Below the pieces are notes generated by a model. It saw only the letters and a list, made by a program, of their open reading frames with translations. It was not told the origin of the DNA and did no database searches. From positions 34,486 through 98,485 of the forward strand of contig JAUXOC010000057.1 of the NCBI GenBank assembly GCA_030682495.1: a stretch of 64,000 bases of DNA, read 5' to 3'. This DNA comes from Alphaproteobacteria bacterium. Lineage in GTDB: Bacteria > Pseudomonadota > Alphaproteobacteria > Micavibrionales > UBA2020. This document shows, piece by piece, positions 1 to 10,410 of the stretch (position 1 is its first letter; each line of letters opens with the position of its first letter). The translations under genes and the position numbers were made by a program.

Positions 1-1629
1 GAAGCACCCGCCCGCGATGTGATGGCCTATGACGTGGTGATCGTCGGTGCCGGCCCCTCGGGGCTCAGCTGCGCCATACGGCTGAAACAGCTGAAGCCGG
101 AGCTATCGGTCTGTATTCTCGAAAAAGGATCTGAAGTCGGCGCGCATCTGCTGTCGGGCGCGGTTCTGGAGACGCGGGCGCTTGACGAGCTGATCCCCGA
201 CTGGAAAGAAAAAGGCGCACCGCTCGATACGCCCGCCGGTGAAGACAAATTTCTGTTCCTGACCGAAAAGCGCGCCTTCCGCCTGCCGACCCCGCCGCAG
301 ATGCACAACAAGGGCAATTACATTATCAGTCTTGGTGTCTTTGCGCGCTGGCTTGCCGATCAGGCGCAGGCACTGGGCGTGGAGATCTACCCCGGCTTTG
401 CCGCGGCCGAAGTGCTGTATGATGAAAACGGCGCGGTGCGCGGCGTGGCGACTGGCGACATGGGCATCGGCAAAAACGGCGAACGTACTGCCGCCTATCA
501 GCCCGGTATTGAACTGCACGCGCAGCAAACGGTTTTCGCCGAAGGCTGCCACGGTTCGCTCACCAAGACCCTTTTCAAAAAATTCGACCTGCGCAAGGAT
601 TGCGACCCGCAAACCTATGGCATCGGCATCAAAGAGCTTTGGGAAATCCCCGCCGAGAAACACCAGAAAGGCCTGATCGTGCACACGGCTGGCTGGCCGA
701 TGGATAGCATGACCTATGGCGGGTCGTGGATGTATCATCTGGAAGGCAATATGGTGTCGATCGGTTTTGTGATCGGGCTTGACTATCAAAACCCGCATCT
801 CTCGCCGTTTCATGAATTCCAGCGCTTCAAGCTGCACCCTGCCGTGCGCAAATATCTTGAAGGCGGGCGACGCGTCTCCTACGGCGCGCGGGCGCTCAGC
901 GAAGGCGGCTTGCAATCCGTGCCCAAACTCACCTTCGCGGGCGGGCTTTTGGTCGGCGATACGGCGGGGTTCCTCAATGTGCCGAAGATCAAAGGCAACC
1001 ACACCGCCATGAAATCCGGCATGCTGGCCGCCGAGGCGCTGGCCGAAACCTTCGCCGCCGGTGCGGCGCAGGGCGCGGAGTGCGCATCCTATACGCAGAA
1101 ATTCAAAGACAGCTGGCTGCACACAGAACTTCACCGCGTGCGCAATATCCGCCCGAGTTTTCACAAGGGCTTTATCGCGGGTTTTCTCTATTCTGCCATC
1201 GATACGGTATTCCTGCGCGGGCGCGCGCCGTGGACGCTGAAAAACCACGCCGATCATACGCAGCTGAAAAAAGCCAAGGACGCGCCAAAGATCGACTATC
1301 CGAAGCCAGACGGCGTGCTGACCTTTGACAAGCTGTCGTCGGTTTTCGTTTCAAACACCAACCACGAAGAAGACCAGCCCTGCCATTTGCAGCTGAAAGA
1401 CCCGAGCGTGCCCGTGCGCATCAACCTTGCCGAGTACGACGAGCCTGCGCAGCGCTACTGCCCCGCCGGTGTCTATGAGATTGTGACGAACGAGGCGGGC
1501 GAGCCGCGTCTGCAGATCAACGCGCAGAACTGCGTGCATTGCAAAACCTGCGACATCAAAGACCCGACCCAAAACATCAACTGGGTCACCCCCCAAGGCG
1601 GCGGCGGTCCTAATTACGGGAGTATGTGA
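1..1629 (+). CDS. Electron transfer flavoprotein-ubiquinone oxidoreductase, probably 5'-truncated by the window edge
   Basis: FAD-binding [15 protein letters not shown] at the N-terminus; C-terminal ferredoxin-like [30 protein letters not shown] typical of ETF-QO. Frame is open to base 1 ([16 protein letters not shown]), so the true start is probably upstream. Confidence 0.95.
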   Translation, partial: EAPARDVMAYDVVIVGAGPSGLSCAIRLKQLKPELSVCILEKGSEVGAHLLSGAVLETRALDELIPDWKEKGAPLDTPAGEDKFLFLTEKRAFRLPTPPQMHNKGNYIISLGVFARWLADQAQALGVEIYPGFAAAEVLYDENGAVRGVATGDMGIGKNGERTAAYQPGIELHAQQTVFAEGCHGSLTKTLFKKFDLRKDCDPQTYGIGIKELWEIPAEKHQKGLIVHTAGWPMDSMTYGGSWMYHLEGNMVSIGFVIGLDYQNPHLSPFHEFQRFKLHPAVRKYLEGGRRVSYGARALSEGGLQSVPKLTFAGGLLVGDTAGFLNVPKIKGNHTAMKSGMLAAEALAETFAAGAAQGAECASYTQKFKDSWLHTELHRVRNIRPSFHKGFIAGFLYSAIDTVFLRGRAPWTLKNHADHTQLKKAKDAPKIDYPKPDGVLTFDKLSSVFVSNTNHEEDQPCHLQLKDPSVPVRINLAEYDEPAQRYCPAGVYEIVTNEAGEPRLQINAQNCVHCKTCDIKDPTQNINWVTPQGGGGPNYGSM

Positions 1630-2202
1630 TTACAGGCTATCCGAGAACGGCCTCAGGCAGGACACAAACTCTACCAACTCTCTTTTCTCTAATCCTGACA
1701 AGTATTCTTCAACACTCAGTGTGGGATTTTTTAGTCGAGCCCTGCATTTTTTAAGAGCCTTGCACACACGCCCAGAATCTAAGTCGAAAAGATGAGTAAG
1801 AAACTCATCAGGATGCTGCGCCTCTACTCCATACGGAGCAAGAACGTCTGACGGAAAATCTTTGAGATTATAGGTAACAATAACATCCAAACGGCCTTTT
1901 ATCGCAGCCGCCAACACATGGCGATCTTTAGGGTCGGGCAAATTAAGACCGTCAATAATACCGTCATATCCCGTAACAAGCGCATCACTCACATTTTCAT
2001 TCATAAGCCGCCTAATAGTAGTCCAGTTTTCAACTGGCACGTCTGGCCTTTTGTCTTTCAACCTTTCAAAGCATTCATCCAGAATTTCTTCGCTCCAACG
2101 CGCCCTGAACAGGCTCGTCATAGAAAGCTCCATCAAAACATCTCTGACGGAATAAGGGTAAAGAACGCAAGCATCGAAAATCGCGCCGAAAGAAGTCATC
2201 AA
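1630..2202 (-). CDS. PIN-domain putative RNase toxin (type II TA-like)
   Basis: PIN acidic motifs FDACVLYP, DPKDRHVLAAA and VTYNLKDFP; overlaps the upstream HTH antitoxin-like ORF by 4 nt. Confidence 0.8.
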   Translation of the reverse strand: MMTSFGAIFDACVLYPYSVRDVLMELSMTSLFRARWSEEILDECFERLKDKRPDVPVENWTTIRRLMNENVSDALVTGYDGIIDGLNLPDPKDRHVLAAAIKGRLDVIVTYNLKDFPSDVLAPYGVEAQHPDEFLTHLFDLDSGRVCKALKKCRARLKNPTLSVEEYLSGLEKRELVEFVSCLRPFSDSL

Positions 2203-2663
2203 AAATCAAGCCCCAATTTTTGAGTTTCTACAGTCAGCGCGTCCAAAGACGCCGAGCGGGCGCTATCAATTTCCTCTTTGTACTTAACCAAGTCTTCAAA
2301 CAAAACGCGCCGATGTGTGCCTACTTTCCGGTATGGAATCGTCCCCTCTTCCAACAAACCAATTAAGTAAGGTCTAGATACATTCAAAAAATCAGCACCT
2401 TGCTGCGTCGTCATTTCCGCATGCATGGGGATCAAGGCAATAGCATCCCCCTTCGCCATAGAAGAAAGAATGTCCATCAACAAACGCATGATCGCCGCCG
2501 GAAGTACCACTGTACTGTTCGGCTCTTCAGCAATCGTTACTTTAAGTTCATTTTTCTTGGTCAGGTGGCGCGCAAAAAGCCGCCCTGTCGTCTTCGCAAA
2601 TTCTGCATCTTCATGGGAAGGGAGCACAAAAGGCCCGCCACTGCTTTTAGAAAGAGCTGTCAT
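2199..2663 (-). CDS. Putative antitoxin with excisionase-type HTH
   Basis: MTTQQGADFLNVSRPYLIGLLEEGTIPYRKVGTHRRVLFEDLVKYKEE is an excisionase/MerR-like HTH; directly upstream of and overlapping the PIN gene. Confidence 0.8.
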   Translation of the reverse strand: MTALSKSSGGPFVLPSHEDAEFAKTTGRLFARHLTKKNELKVTIAEEPNSTVVLPAAIMRLLMDILSSMAKGDAIALIPMHAEMTTQQGADFLNVSRPYLIGLLEEGTIPYRKVGTHRRVLFEDLVKYKEEIDSARSASLDALTVETQKLGLDF

Positions 2664-2771
2664 GTCTTGATCTCCTTTCTAACCTCAGAATATCACACAA
2701 AAGAAATATTCGCAATAAACGAATTATTCGAAACAGACGATGTCAAGGGAACTATTTGAACAGGTTTAACT

Positions 2772-3620
2772 TTACCTCGGCCCGCCAAACAGCGGCTTTG
2801 ATTTGGCGTTCTTGGCTGTCCATTCCGGATTTTGCGGCAGGTCGTCGTTGGCGGGGACGGCGGGGTATTTTTCGGCGCCGTATTTTGCGCCGTCAAACGG
2901 GCGCCAGTCGCCTTCCTTTTGCGCCAGACGATCCATCAGCGCCACGACAGCAGGCAGATTGGCGATCATGCCGAGGTGGCCGGAGCGCACTTCGATATTT
3001 TCCGTCTGCTTGCCTGCGGGGTTGAGACAGCTTTCCCACCAGACGATACCGTCGAGTTTCGAATAAATACCCGTTGTCGGCACGGGCGGCGGCGTCGCGC
3101 CGCGCACTTGCAGGTCGAGGTTTTCGTGTTCGGATTTCGGGTTGAACAGCCCGTAGAGATGTTCCAGCGCCGGAGAAGAAGACCCCGGTTTGCCCACCAT
3201 GCCTGCCGGCGTGCCCAGTGTGACAACGCCGCGCACCAGATCGGGGAATTCGCGCGCCAGTTCCCGCGCGAAAATGCCGCCGAGACTGTGGCCGACCAGC
3301 GTGACTTTTTGCCCGCCGCTTTCTTCGTAAATTTTATGCAGCTGTTCGCGCAGATGCTTGGCCGCGCGGTCGTCGAAACCGGTATTCATGCCGCCGTCCC
3401 AGGCATGGACGGCATAGCCCTGCTGTTTGATCGCGCCGCGCAGCGTGGCCGTATAGCTGTCATCGGTCAGAAAACCGGGCAGCACCAAAACAGGGTGGCC
3501 GTCGCCCCTCGGCACCGTGTCCTTGACCTGATTCCAGCCAGCGCGGAACGTCAGAGCGTCCGTCATCAGACGCGCCATCTCGTTGGTGGCATTAAACATC
3601 TGGGTCAGTCGTTTTTGCAT
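2772..3620 (-). CDS. Alpha/beta hydrolase (lipase-like)
   Basis: LVLPGFLTDD oxyanion region and GHSLGG nucleophile elbow; start trimmed to MQKRLTQMFNA. Confidence 0.8.
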   Translation of the reverse strand: MQKRLTQMFNATNEMARLMTDALTFRAGWNQVKDTVPRGDGHPVLVLPGFLTDDSYTATLRGAIKQQGYAVHAWDGGMNTGFDDRAAKHLREQLHKIYEESGGQKVTLVGHSLGGIFARELAREFPDLVRGVVTLGTPAGMVGKPGSSSPALEHLYGLFNPKSEHENLDLQVRGATPPPVPTTGIYSKLDGIVWWESCLNPAGKQTENIEVRSGHLGMIANLPAVVALMDRLAQKEGDWRPFDGAKYGAEKYPAVPANDDLPQNPEWTAKNAKSKPLFGGPR

Positions 3621-3980
3621 TTGTGTCCGTCCCGCTGGCTTCTTTTCCAAAACATTCGATATGTTGCGCCGTAACATCCGGCAGCGCAAGAAAAAACTCA
3701 TTTTTGTGCGCTGCACACAAGAAAATTTCCAGCTTTTCTGCCACATCACGCAACATGCTTGCGCGCAGACGTAATCATCTTTCCCTTAAAAAAATCTGAC
3801 CATAATCGGCGGATAGTCACGGGTTGTTAACTACTTTATGGGATTCTGTACGTAGGGGAAAAAGCCCTGTCTTTTGCACATTAATATGCACCTGAAGTGA
3901 GACATTCATATTAACAGCAGGCGGCGCGGCCAAGGAAAACGTGAAACGAAAAAAATTCAGGACAGAAAGCCCGCTGACGG

Positions 3981-5729
3981 ATGACATCTTTTTTCTGCTC
4001 TTTTAAAACCCTGACGATGGTCTGCGCGCTGGCGCTGGTCGGCAGCCCGCTGGTCGCCTTTGCCAATTCCGAACAGACGACTGAAATCAATCAGGCACTT
4101 TTTGTGCTGACGCCCGTTGCGTCCGGTGATTTGCAAACCGGCAGCACCTTTTCCGGCAATTACCTTGCCGCGCGTTTCGCGCAGCGCCAACAAGACTGGA
4201 CAGCCGCGCAGCACTATATGAACGCCGTGGTCGAATTTGACGAGAACAACGAGCTGATGGCCAACCGTGCCTTTCTGCTTTCGCTCGGCGCGGGGGAATT
4301 GCCTGCGGCGCGCCGTCTGGCCGAACGCATTCTGACCGACCAGCAAAACGGCACGGATATCGCCCTGATTTTTCTGGCCAGCGAAGCACTGAAACGCGGC
4401 GAATTTCAATCGGCGCTTGATCTTGTCGCCAAACTGCCCGAAGACGGCTTTGGCCAATACACCAAACCGCTGATGACCGCCTGGGCGCAATTCGGCCTTG
4501 GCGATCGCGCCGGTGCGGTCACGCATCTCTCCGCCTATTCCGAAGAAACCGACCCGACCTATAACCTGCACCTCGGCATGATGTACGACATTGAAGGCGA
4601 CATGGCGAATGCGGCGAAGCATTACACCATCGCCCTCGAAGACAGCCTGACGCTGCACAATGCCCTGCTGCTGGCCGATTTCTTTGAACGTCACGGAGAT
4701 AAGGCCACCGCGCACCGCCTGTACGACGGGCTTGGCAGCCTTTACAGCAAAACCGCGGCGCCGACACCCGCCTCCGGCCATAGCATGATCCGCAGCCCCG
4801 CAGATGGTGCAGCGGTTGCGCTGTTTGAGCTGGCTACGATGCTGTTTGAACGCCGCTCTTTCGACAGTGCGCAAATTTACGGACGGCTGGTGCTGGTGCT
4901 GGCGCCGCAATCCGATTTTGGCCGCCTGATGATCGGTGATATCGCCGCGATCAATGAACACCATCCCGAAGCCGTCGCGGCCTATGGCGAGATTGCCAAA
5001 AATTCTCCGCTTTACCTGCTCGCACGGCTGCGCATCGCCGAAGTATACGAAACCGCTGACCTTCCTGATGCTGCATCCGGTATGCTGCGCGATCTTGCCG
5101 CTCTGCCTCAGGCACGCACACAAGCTCTGACAGCCCTCGGTGATATGCACCGCCGCCGCGAAGATTTTGTACAAGCCGTCGCCGTCTATGACGAAATTCT
5201 GACCGAAATCGGCGAGCCGGCGGAGCCGCACTGGGCACTGATCTATGCGCGCGGCATGTCGCTGGAGCGCGCCAATGAATGGGACCGTGCGGAAAAAGAC
5301 CTCTTGCTTGCCCTCACCTTCCAGCCCGATAACCCGATGATCCTGAATTACATCGGCTATACCTGGGTCGACAAAGGCGTGAACCTGCAAAAAGGCATGG
5401 ACTTCATTCGCCGCGCCGTCGCCCTGCGCCCCGATGACGGATATATCCTTGACAGCTATGGCTGGGCTTTTTACCGCCTCGGCGATATGGAGCAGGCGGT
5501 CTATTGGCTGGAAAAATCTGTGGCGCTGGTGCCGGATGACTCCACCATCCTCGACCACCTTGCCGATGCCTATTGGCAGACAGGACGTAAAACCGAAGCC
5601 CGTTTCAAATGGCAGCACGCACGCGGGCTGAGCAAAGACGCCGATTTCCGCGCCTCGGTCGAGCGCAAGATCAAAACCGGTATCGAACCTGCCGCCACGG
5701 TCGTGGTGCAGAAAGACACCTCGCTTTAA
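3981..5729 (+). CDS. TPR-repeat protein with N-terminal signal-like sequence
   Basis: Repeated TPR-like helical pairs (e.g. LNYIGYTWVDKGVNLQKGMDFIRRAVALRPDDGYILDSYGWAFYRLGDMEQAVYWLEKSVALVPDD). Confidence 0.85.
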   Translation: MTSFFCSFKTLTMVCALALVGSPLVAFANSEQTTEINQALFVLTPVASGDLQTGSTFSGNYLAARFAQRQQDWTAAQHYMNAVVEFDENNELMANRAFLLSLGAGELPAARRLAERILTDQQNGTDIALIFLASEALKRGEFQSALDLVAKLPEDGFGQYTKPLMTAWAQFGLGDRAGAVTHLSAYSEETDPTYNLHLGMMYDIEGDMANAAKHYTIALEDSLTLHNALLLADFFERHGDKATAHRLYDGLGSLYSKTAAPTPASGHSMIRSPADGAAVALFELATMLFERRSFDSAQIYGRLVLVLAPQSDFGRLMIGDIAAINEHHPEAVAAYGEIAKNSPLYLLARLRIAEVYETADLPDAASGMLRDLAALPQARTQALTALGDMHRRREDFVQAVAVYDEILTEIGEPAEPHWALIYARGMSLERANEWDRAEKDLLLALTFQPDNPMILNYIGYTWVDKGVNLQKGMDFIRRAVALRPDDGYILDSYGWAFYRLGDMEQAVYWLEKSVALVPDDSTILDHLADAYWQTGRKTEARFKWQHARGLSKDADFRASVERKIKTGIEPAATVVVQKDTSL

Positions 5730-5751
5730 ACACCGTGATAGGCTATAAATA

Positions 5752-5787
5752 AAACCGTCCGCGGATTGACGCCGCGCGCGGTTTTTT
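5752..5787 (+). terminator. Rho-independent terminator downstream of the TPR gene
   Basis: Imperfect hairpin aaaccgtccgcgg / ccgcgcgcggtt followed by T-run. Confidence 0.65.
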
Positions 5788-5814
5788 ATCAACGACAAAC
5801 ATCTCTTTCAGACC

Positions 5815-6144
5815 ATGCGCATCGCCCTGCCTGTTCTTTTTATCCTGATTATTTCAACCGTAATCGTCCTTGTGCACGATAGCGCGCCCGCCATCGGCGA
5901 CGACCCCGACCTTGCCCTGCCCATTTACAGCGCCTGTATAGCAGACAGCGACTGCACCCTTGTCTCCCTTCCCTGCGGTGCCATTGCCGCCGCGCGCAAA
6001 GACCGCCGCACCGAACTTCAGCATTACTACGACGACGTGAAATTCCGCATCCGCTGCGCCAAGATCGAAGAACCGCAGCTGCTGCGCGCGGTCTGTGCCG
6101 AGAAAAAATGCACCGCCGTGCCGCTGAACAGCGAAGAGAACTGA
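5815..6144 (+). CDS. Hypothetical secreted/membrane-anchored protein
   Basis: N-terminal hydrophobic segment, Cys pairs (CIADSDCTLVSLPCG), immediately upstream of ispE. Confidence 0.55.
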   Translation: MRIALPVLFILIISTVIVLVHDSAPAIGDDPDLALPIYSACIADSDCTLVSLPCGAIAAARKDRRTELQHYYDDVKFRIRCAKIEEPQLLRAVCAEKKCTAVPLNSEEN

Positions 6145-6145
6145 T

Positions 6146-7060
6146 ATGCGCCACACCAACATGAACAACATGAGCAATATGAGCGCGAAGAGCTTCGCCC
6201 TCGCCGCACCTGCAAAGATCAACCTGTTCTTGCACGTCACCGGACGTCGCGATGACGGCTATCATCTTTTGCAAAGTATTGTCGTTTTTGTCGATGCGGG
6301 CGATCATCTGACGTTTTCGCGGCACGACAGTCTTTTTATCGATATCCAGGGATATTTCGCGGACGATGTCGGCGACCTGCGCGACAATCTGGTCTATAAA
6401 GCCGCACAGGCGCTGGCGCAGGAATACGATTATGTGCCGACAGGGCAAATCTCGTTGCAAAAAAATCTGCCCGTGGCCTCGGGCATGGGCGGCGGGTCTT
6501 CGGATGCCGCAACCACGCTGCGCGGCCTTTGCAGGCTGTGGGGGCTCTCGGAAGAAGCCGGACGGCTGGAGAAACTAGCCGCACAGCTGGGCGCGGATGT
6601 GCCTGCCTGTCTTTATCGCCGCCCCGTCTGGATGGAGGGCGTGGGCGACAAGATGATGCGCATGCAGGACATGCCCGACATGCATCTGGTGCTGGCCACA
6701 CCGCCGGTGCAGACGCCGACGCCGGAAGTCTTCAAATGTTTTGCGCGGCGGTTTTCCGGACGCTACAGCCCGCCCATCAAACACGCCGGCCGCCGCAAGA
6801 GCTTGCAGGAATGGATCGCGGATCTCCGGTTCTACCGCAACGACCTGACCGATGCGGCCATCGAAGTCAGCCCCGATATCCGCACCGCGCTGGCGGCCAT
6901 CGCCGCCACGCCGAATTGCCACATTGCGCGTCTGTCGGGCAGCGGCGCCACCTGTTTTGGTCTATACGACAGCGCGGGCGCCGCGCAGGCCGCCGTCAAC
7001 AAGCTGCGGCAGGAATACCCGCACTGGTGGATCAAAGCGACCGGACTTTTCAAAGAATAA
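6146..7060 (+). CDS. ispE: 4-diphosphocytidyl-2-C-methyl-D-erythritol kinase
   Basis: APAKINLFLHVTGRRDDGYHLLQSIVVF and PVASGMGGGSSDAATTLRGL GHMP-kinase motifs; LSGSGATCFGLY C-terminal motif. Confidence 0.95.
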   Translation: MRHTNMNNMSNMSAKSFALAAPAKINLFLHVTGRRDDGYHLLQSIVVFVDAGDHLTFSRHDSLFIDIQGYFADDVGDLRDNLVYKAAQALAQEYDYVPTGQISLQKNLPVASGMGGGSSDAATTLRGLCRLWGLSEEAGRLEKLAAQLGADVPACLYRRPVWMEGVGDKMMRMQDMPDMHLVLATPPVQTPTPEVFKCFARRFSGRYSPPIKHAGRRKSLQEWIADLRFYRNDLTDAAIEVSPDIRTALAAIAATPNCHIARLSGSGATCFGLYDSAGAAQAAVNKLRQEYPHWWIKATGLFKE

Positions 7061-7074
7061 ATAACGGCAAAAAC

Positions 7075-8559
7075 CTAGCGCAGAACAGGGAGGGCTGCTT
7101 CTGCCTGCTGCGCGCGCAGACGCGTCAAGCGGCGCACCGCAAGGGCGGCATCGCGGTTGCCCTCGGCGGCGGCGACATCGTACCATTCAATCGCGGCTTT
7201 GATATCCGGCTTGCCCAGCGCATCACTTTCGTAGATAACGCCCAGATTATAAGCGGCCTGCACCATACCCGCATTCGCCGCCCGTTTAAAATAGGATGCG
7301 GCGCGCACCGTGTTTTTGGCGATGCCGCGACCTTCGGCATAAATAAGGCCAAGATTATACATCGCTTCCGGATGGCCCAGTTGCGCGGCTCTCTCGTAAT
7401 GCCCTTGTGCGGCGGCAGCATCAGCAGCCACGCCCAGCCCCTGCTGCGACATCACGCCCAGATTATAATGTGCATTGGCAATACCCGCCGCCGCCGCGCG
7501 GGCGAACCAGGCGCGGGCGCGGGCATAATCCTGACGCACACGGCGGCCTTCGGCATAGAGTGTCGCAAGATCATGCTGCGCTTCGGGCATGCCGTCAAAA
7601 GCGCGAGCTTCCAGTGCCGCCAAAGGCTGCGGCAGACGCGCATCGCGCATCAGCGGCGCATCCGGCTGCGGGGCTGCGGTGGTGGTGGCAGGCGCTGCAG
7701 GCCGTGCGAGGGTTTGTTTGGGCGCTTCGGGCGCGGCGTCCACCACGGCAGGCACAGTGTGCAAATCCTCATCATCCAGCGCGCTATGCGGTGCAGCAGG
7801 CTCCGCCAAAGCCATCTCTGCAGCGAGAGCGAGAGCGAGAGCCGTATCCATGTCCGGATTGGCTGCGGCTGTTTCTGCCGTCAGGTCTTCGAGCGCATCG
7901 GCCAGATGCTCGTCAAAATCATCCGCATCATAGACCGCTGCGGCAGCGGCGGATTGCTCCCCTTCGGGCGCCCGTGGCAGCAGCGGTTGCGGGGGCAAAA
8001 CGGCTTCGGTCAAAACGCTTTCGTCCGGCGCCGTCAGCGCTGGCTTTTCGGCGGCGGCGGTTTCTTCGGCAGCTGCACGGTTATGCCAGCCGCCCCGCGG
8101 CAAGGCCTCTGCCTGTTGTTGCAGCGGTGCCGTAAAACTTGTGGCTGCGGTGCGCGGGGTCTGCACCGCAGCGCCCTGCGGCAAATCCTGCATCATCACC
8201 GCACCAAGCGTGAGCAGCGCGAGCACCAGACTGGCCAGTGCGGCAGGCAAAGCAAAACGCTGTGCCGCTGAAGCGGGCGGCGGTGTTGCAGATTCTATTT
8301 TGGCGGGCAGATAAAGGCGGCCTGTGTTTTCGTCACGCTCGGCGCTGTCTTCGATATCGGACAGGCGGCGGGCAAGGATAAATCTTTCGGCCTCCGCCTT
8401 CTCCAGTTTGCGGCCCAGCTGTTCGATGGCGCGGAACATTTCGAAATACACGCGTTCCTGATGCGAGAGCGCATCGCGCGGCTGGCGCGACAACACATCG
8501 ACCGGCTTTTGCGGCGCGGCGGGGGCGTTTTTCGGCGTATCGATCGGCGGACGTGTCAT
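7075..8559 (-). CDS. Sel1-repeat (SEL1-like TPR) protein with transmembrane segment
   Basis: Tandem SLR units (AQHDLATLYAEGRRVRQDYARARAWFARAAAAGIANAHYNLGVMSQQG...). Confidence 0.85.
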   Translation of the reverse strand: MTRPPIDTPKNAPAAPQKPVDVLSRQPRDALSHQERVYFEMFRAIEQLGRKLEKAEAERFILARRLSDIEDSAERDENTGRLYLPAKIESATPPPASAAQRFALPAALASLVLALLTLGAVMMQDLPQGAAVQTPRTAATSFTAPLQQQAEALPRGGWHNRAAAEETAAAEKPALTAPDESVLTEAVLPPQPLLPRAPEGEQSAAAAAVYDADDFDEHLADALEDLTAETAAANPDMDTALALALAAEMALAEPAAPHSALDDEDLHTVPAVVDAAPEAPKQTLARPAAPATTTAAPQPDAPLMRDARLPQPLAALEARAFDGMPEAQHDLATLYAEGRRVRQDYARARAWFARAAAAGIANAHYNLGVMSQQGLGVAADAAAAQGHYERAAQLGHPEAMYNLGLIYAEGRGIAKNTVRAASYFKRAANAGMVQAAYNLGVIYESDALGKPDIKAAIEWYDVAAAEGNRDAALAVRRLTRLRAQQAEAALPVLR

Positions 8560-8755
8560 GCAGATATCGATCCTTGGCGGCGATGGGGCGCGGCGCACCT
8601 ATGGCGATGCCATTCGGCGCGGGCGACCCGCTCTTTATGTAAGGTACACACCATAACAGATTCTCCCCCCGCCTTACAGACCGGCGATGGCCGGACGGGT
8701 CTCAAAGCTTGGGCGCGCTACCGTACCCCAACCGCAGCCCCCATGGCCGCGCCGC

Positions 8756-8795
8756 AACAGCCCTCCCCCGGCCTATCGGCAAAAGGGCTGTTTTT
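8756..8795 (+). terminator. Orphan terminator-like hairpin
   Basis: aacagccct ... agggctgttttt stem with T-run; no + strand CDS immediately upstream. Confidence 0.45.
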
Positions 8796-8979
8796 ACTCG
8801 CCTTATGTATAAATTACGTAAAATGAAGACGACAGACGAATTGACCCCGACCTCACGCTTACTTCTTGCGCGGCGCAGGAATTTTTTATAGAGTGTCACG
8901 ACTTTGGTGAGCCGGATTCTGCATAAGACGCCCGATACACGCCAAAGCCCGATTGTTGCGCGTCTCTCTTCGCGCATGT

Positions 8980-9054
8980 TGGGGTGTAGCCAAGCGGTAA
9001 GGCAGCGGTTTTTGGTACCGCCATTCCTAGGTTCGATCCCTAGCACCCCAGCCA
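8980..9054 (+). tRNA. tRNA-Gln (TTG anticodon), CCA encoded
   Basis: Acceptor TGGGGTG/CACCCCA, anticodon stem GCGGT-TTTTGGT-ACCGC, T-arm TAGGTTCGATCCCTA, then G-CCA. Confidence 0.95.
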
Positions 9055-9264
9055 TTCAGTCCTCCCCTGTCCGAACTGTGAGCAGAAGACGCCAGAAACG
9101 GTGCGGTTGCGAGAGATTTTCGTGCATCTGTTTTTCGTCGAACGGTGAGCAGGTAGGTGCTGAGGCTAAAAAATCCAGGCTTTGCTCAGGATGAGGTTTT
9201 GCCGTTCGACCACCAAGAGCAAAATTGGTAGAATTCACCACAGCCCGCAGCTGAGGAGAAGCCG

Positions 9265-10410
9265 GTGGAACTCATCAACAATCTCGACGCGATCAATCAC
9301 CAAAAGGCCATCGCGAGCTATGCCGAAAATGCAGATCATATAATTATCGTTAGCCCCTTCATATTCGATGATTTTTCCGAGTGGTTTAAAAATACGAATC
9401 TTTCATCCCTAAGAAAAGTTGAACTTGTCACAAGCCTGGCCGAGTCTGGCGACAACCAAATCAAGAAACCATTTGCGTTAAAGTCGTTCTTTGATTGCTG
9501 CGAGCAATACGCAACAAACGCGGAAGTATGTATCCATGCCAACAATAAACTGCACGGAAAAATCTATTTATTCAGAAAATCAGATATGTGGCTTGCTGGA
9601 ATTATTACTTCAGCAAACTTTACATGGTCGGGCTTGGAAAAAAATCATGAATGGGGAATATTAACAAGAGAACCCAGATTTCTGGACACTCTTTATAAGC
9701 AAGTATTTTCTTCGTTTGAGTATGAGAACATTCCTAAAAGACTCATTACTACAAAACTCATTCCTGCCGCAGAGCAGTTTAAAAAGAATAATACAGACGT
9801 GATGGATATACCTCCTGCAAGAGTCGGCCTATTAAACCTTCTTGAAAGAAACTACCCGAAGGCAAATGAGACGATCGACCTTGACCTTGAACATGCAAAA
9901 AATATCTTCTTAAAACCAAACGGAGACAAAGATAATCCAGTCAGTCTCGAAGACAGACGCCCCTTTGGTCCCAACAATAAAGCCTTACACTTCCCCAAAA
10001 ATCCTGCCCCTAGCGATGTAATGCCGGGGGACGTGGTCATATCCTTTGGAACGGGGTCACGCGCACTGTTGTGCATACATACGGTACTGACCAGAGCGGA
10101 AGAGGCTTCACTAGAATTACAGAGAAGAGACAAGAACGCGGCGCGCTGGCCATGGTATGTATCAGGACGCAACCATACACCATATTTCGGAGATCGCTGG
10201 TGGGAATACAACATCACCGTCGACAATATAAGAGATGAGTTCCTAAAAGAATACCCAGGTAAATCTATCACCGGGAACAGCAACTCACTTGGTGCGTTCA
10301 ATTACGGCGCTGGTAAACTATCTATTACATTAGATTTCGCACGATATATTGTAGAAAAAATAATGAAAATTGAGGCTGAAGGGAAAGCACCGCCTTCATC
10401 TAATTCGTAA
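9265..10410 (+). CDS. PLD-like domain protein (possible NgoFVII-like nuclease)
   Basis: HGKIYLFRKSDMWLAGIITSANFTWSGLEKNHEWGIL matches a PLD HxK...N(x)T...E pattern. Confidence 0.65.
   Translation: MELINNLDAINHQKAIASYAENADHIIIVSPFIFDDFSEWFKNTNLSSLRKVELVTSLAESGDNQIKKPFALKSFFDCCEQYATNAEVCIHANNKLHGKIYLFRKSDMWLAGIITSANFTWSGLEKNHEWGILTREPRFLDTLYKQVFSSFEYENIPKRLITTKLIPAAEQFKKNNTDVMDIPPARVGLLNLLERNYPKANETIDLDLEHAKNIFLKPNGDKDNPVSLEDRRPFGPNNKALHFPKNPAPSDVMPGDVVISFGTGSRALLCIHTVLTRAEEASLELQRRDKNAARWPWYVSGRNHTPYFGDRWWEYNITVDNIRDEFLKEYPGKSITGNSNSLGAFNYGAGKLSITLDFARYIVEKIMKIEAEGKAPPSSNS

Noticed and set aside
103-1257. 384-aa minus-strand ORF
   Set aside because: Antisense of ETF-QO, no domain signal.
3957-5798. 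613-aa minus-strand ORF
   Set aside because: Exact antisense of the TPR gene; low-complexity composition typical of shadow ORFs in GC-rich DNA; no recognisable domain.
6529-8271. 580-aa plus-strand ORF
   Set aside because: Antisense/out-of-frame to ispE and the Sel1 gene; Arg/His/Gly-rich nonsense composition.
8702-9055. Minus-strand ORF with GVLGIEPRNGGTKNRCLTAWLHP
   Set aside because: Peptide is the antisense translation of tRNA-Gln, a known spurious annotation type.
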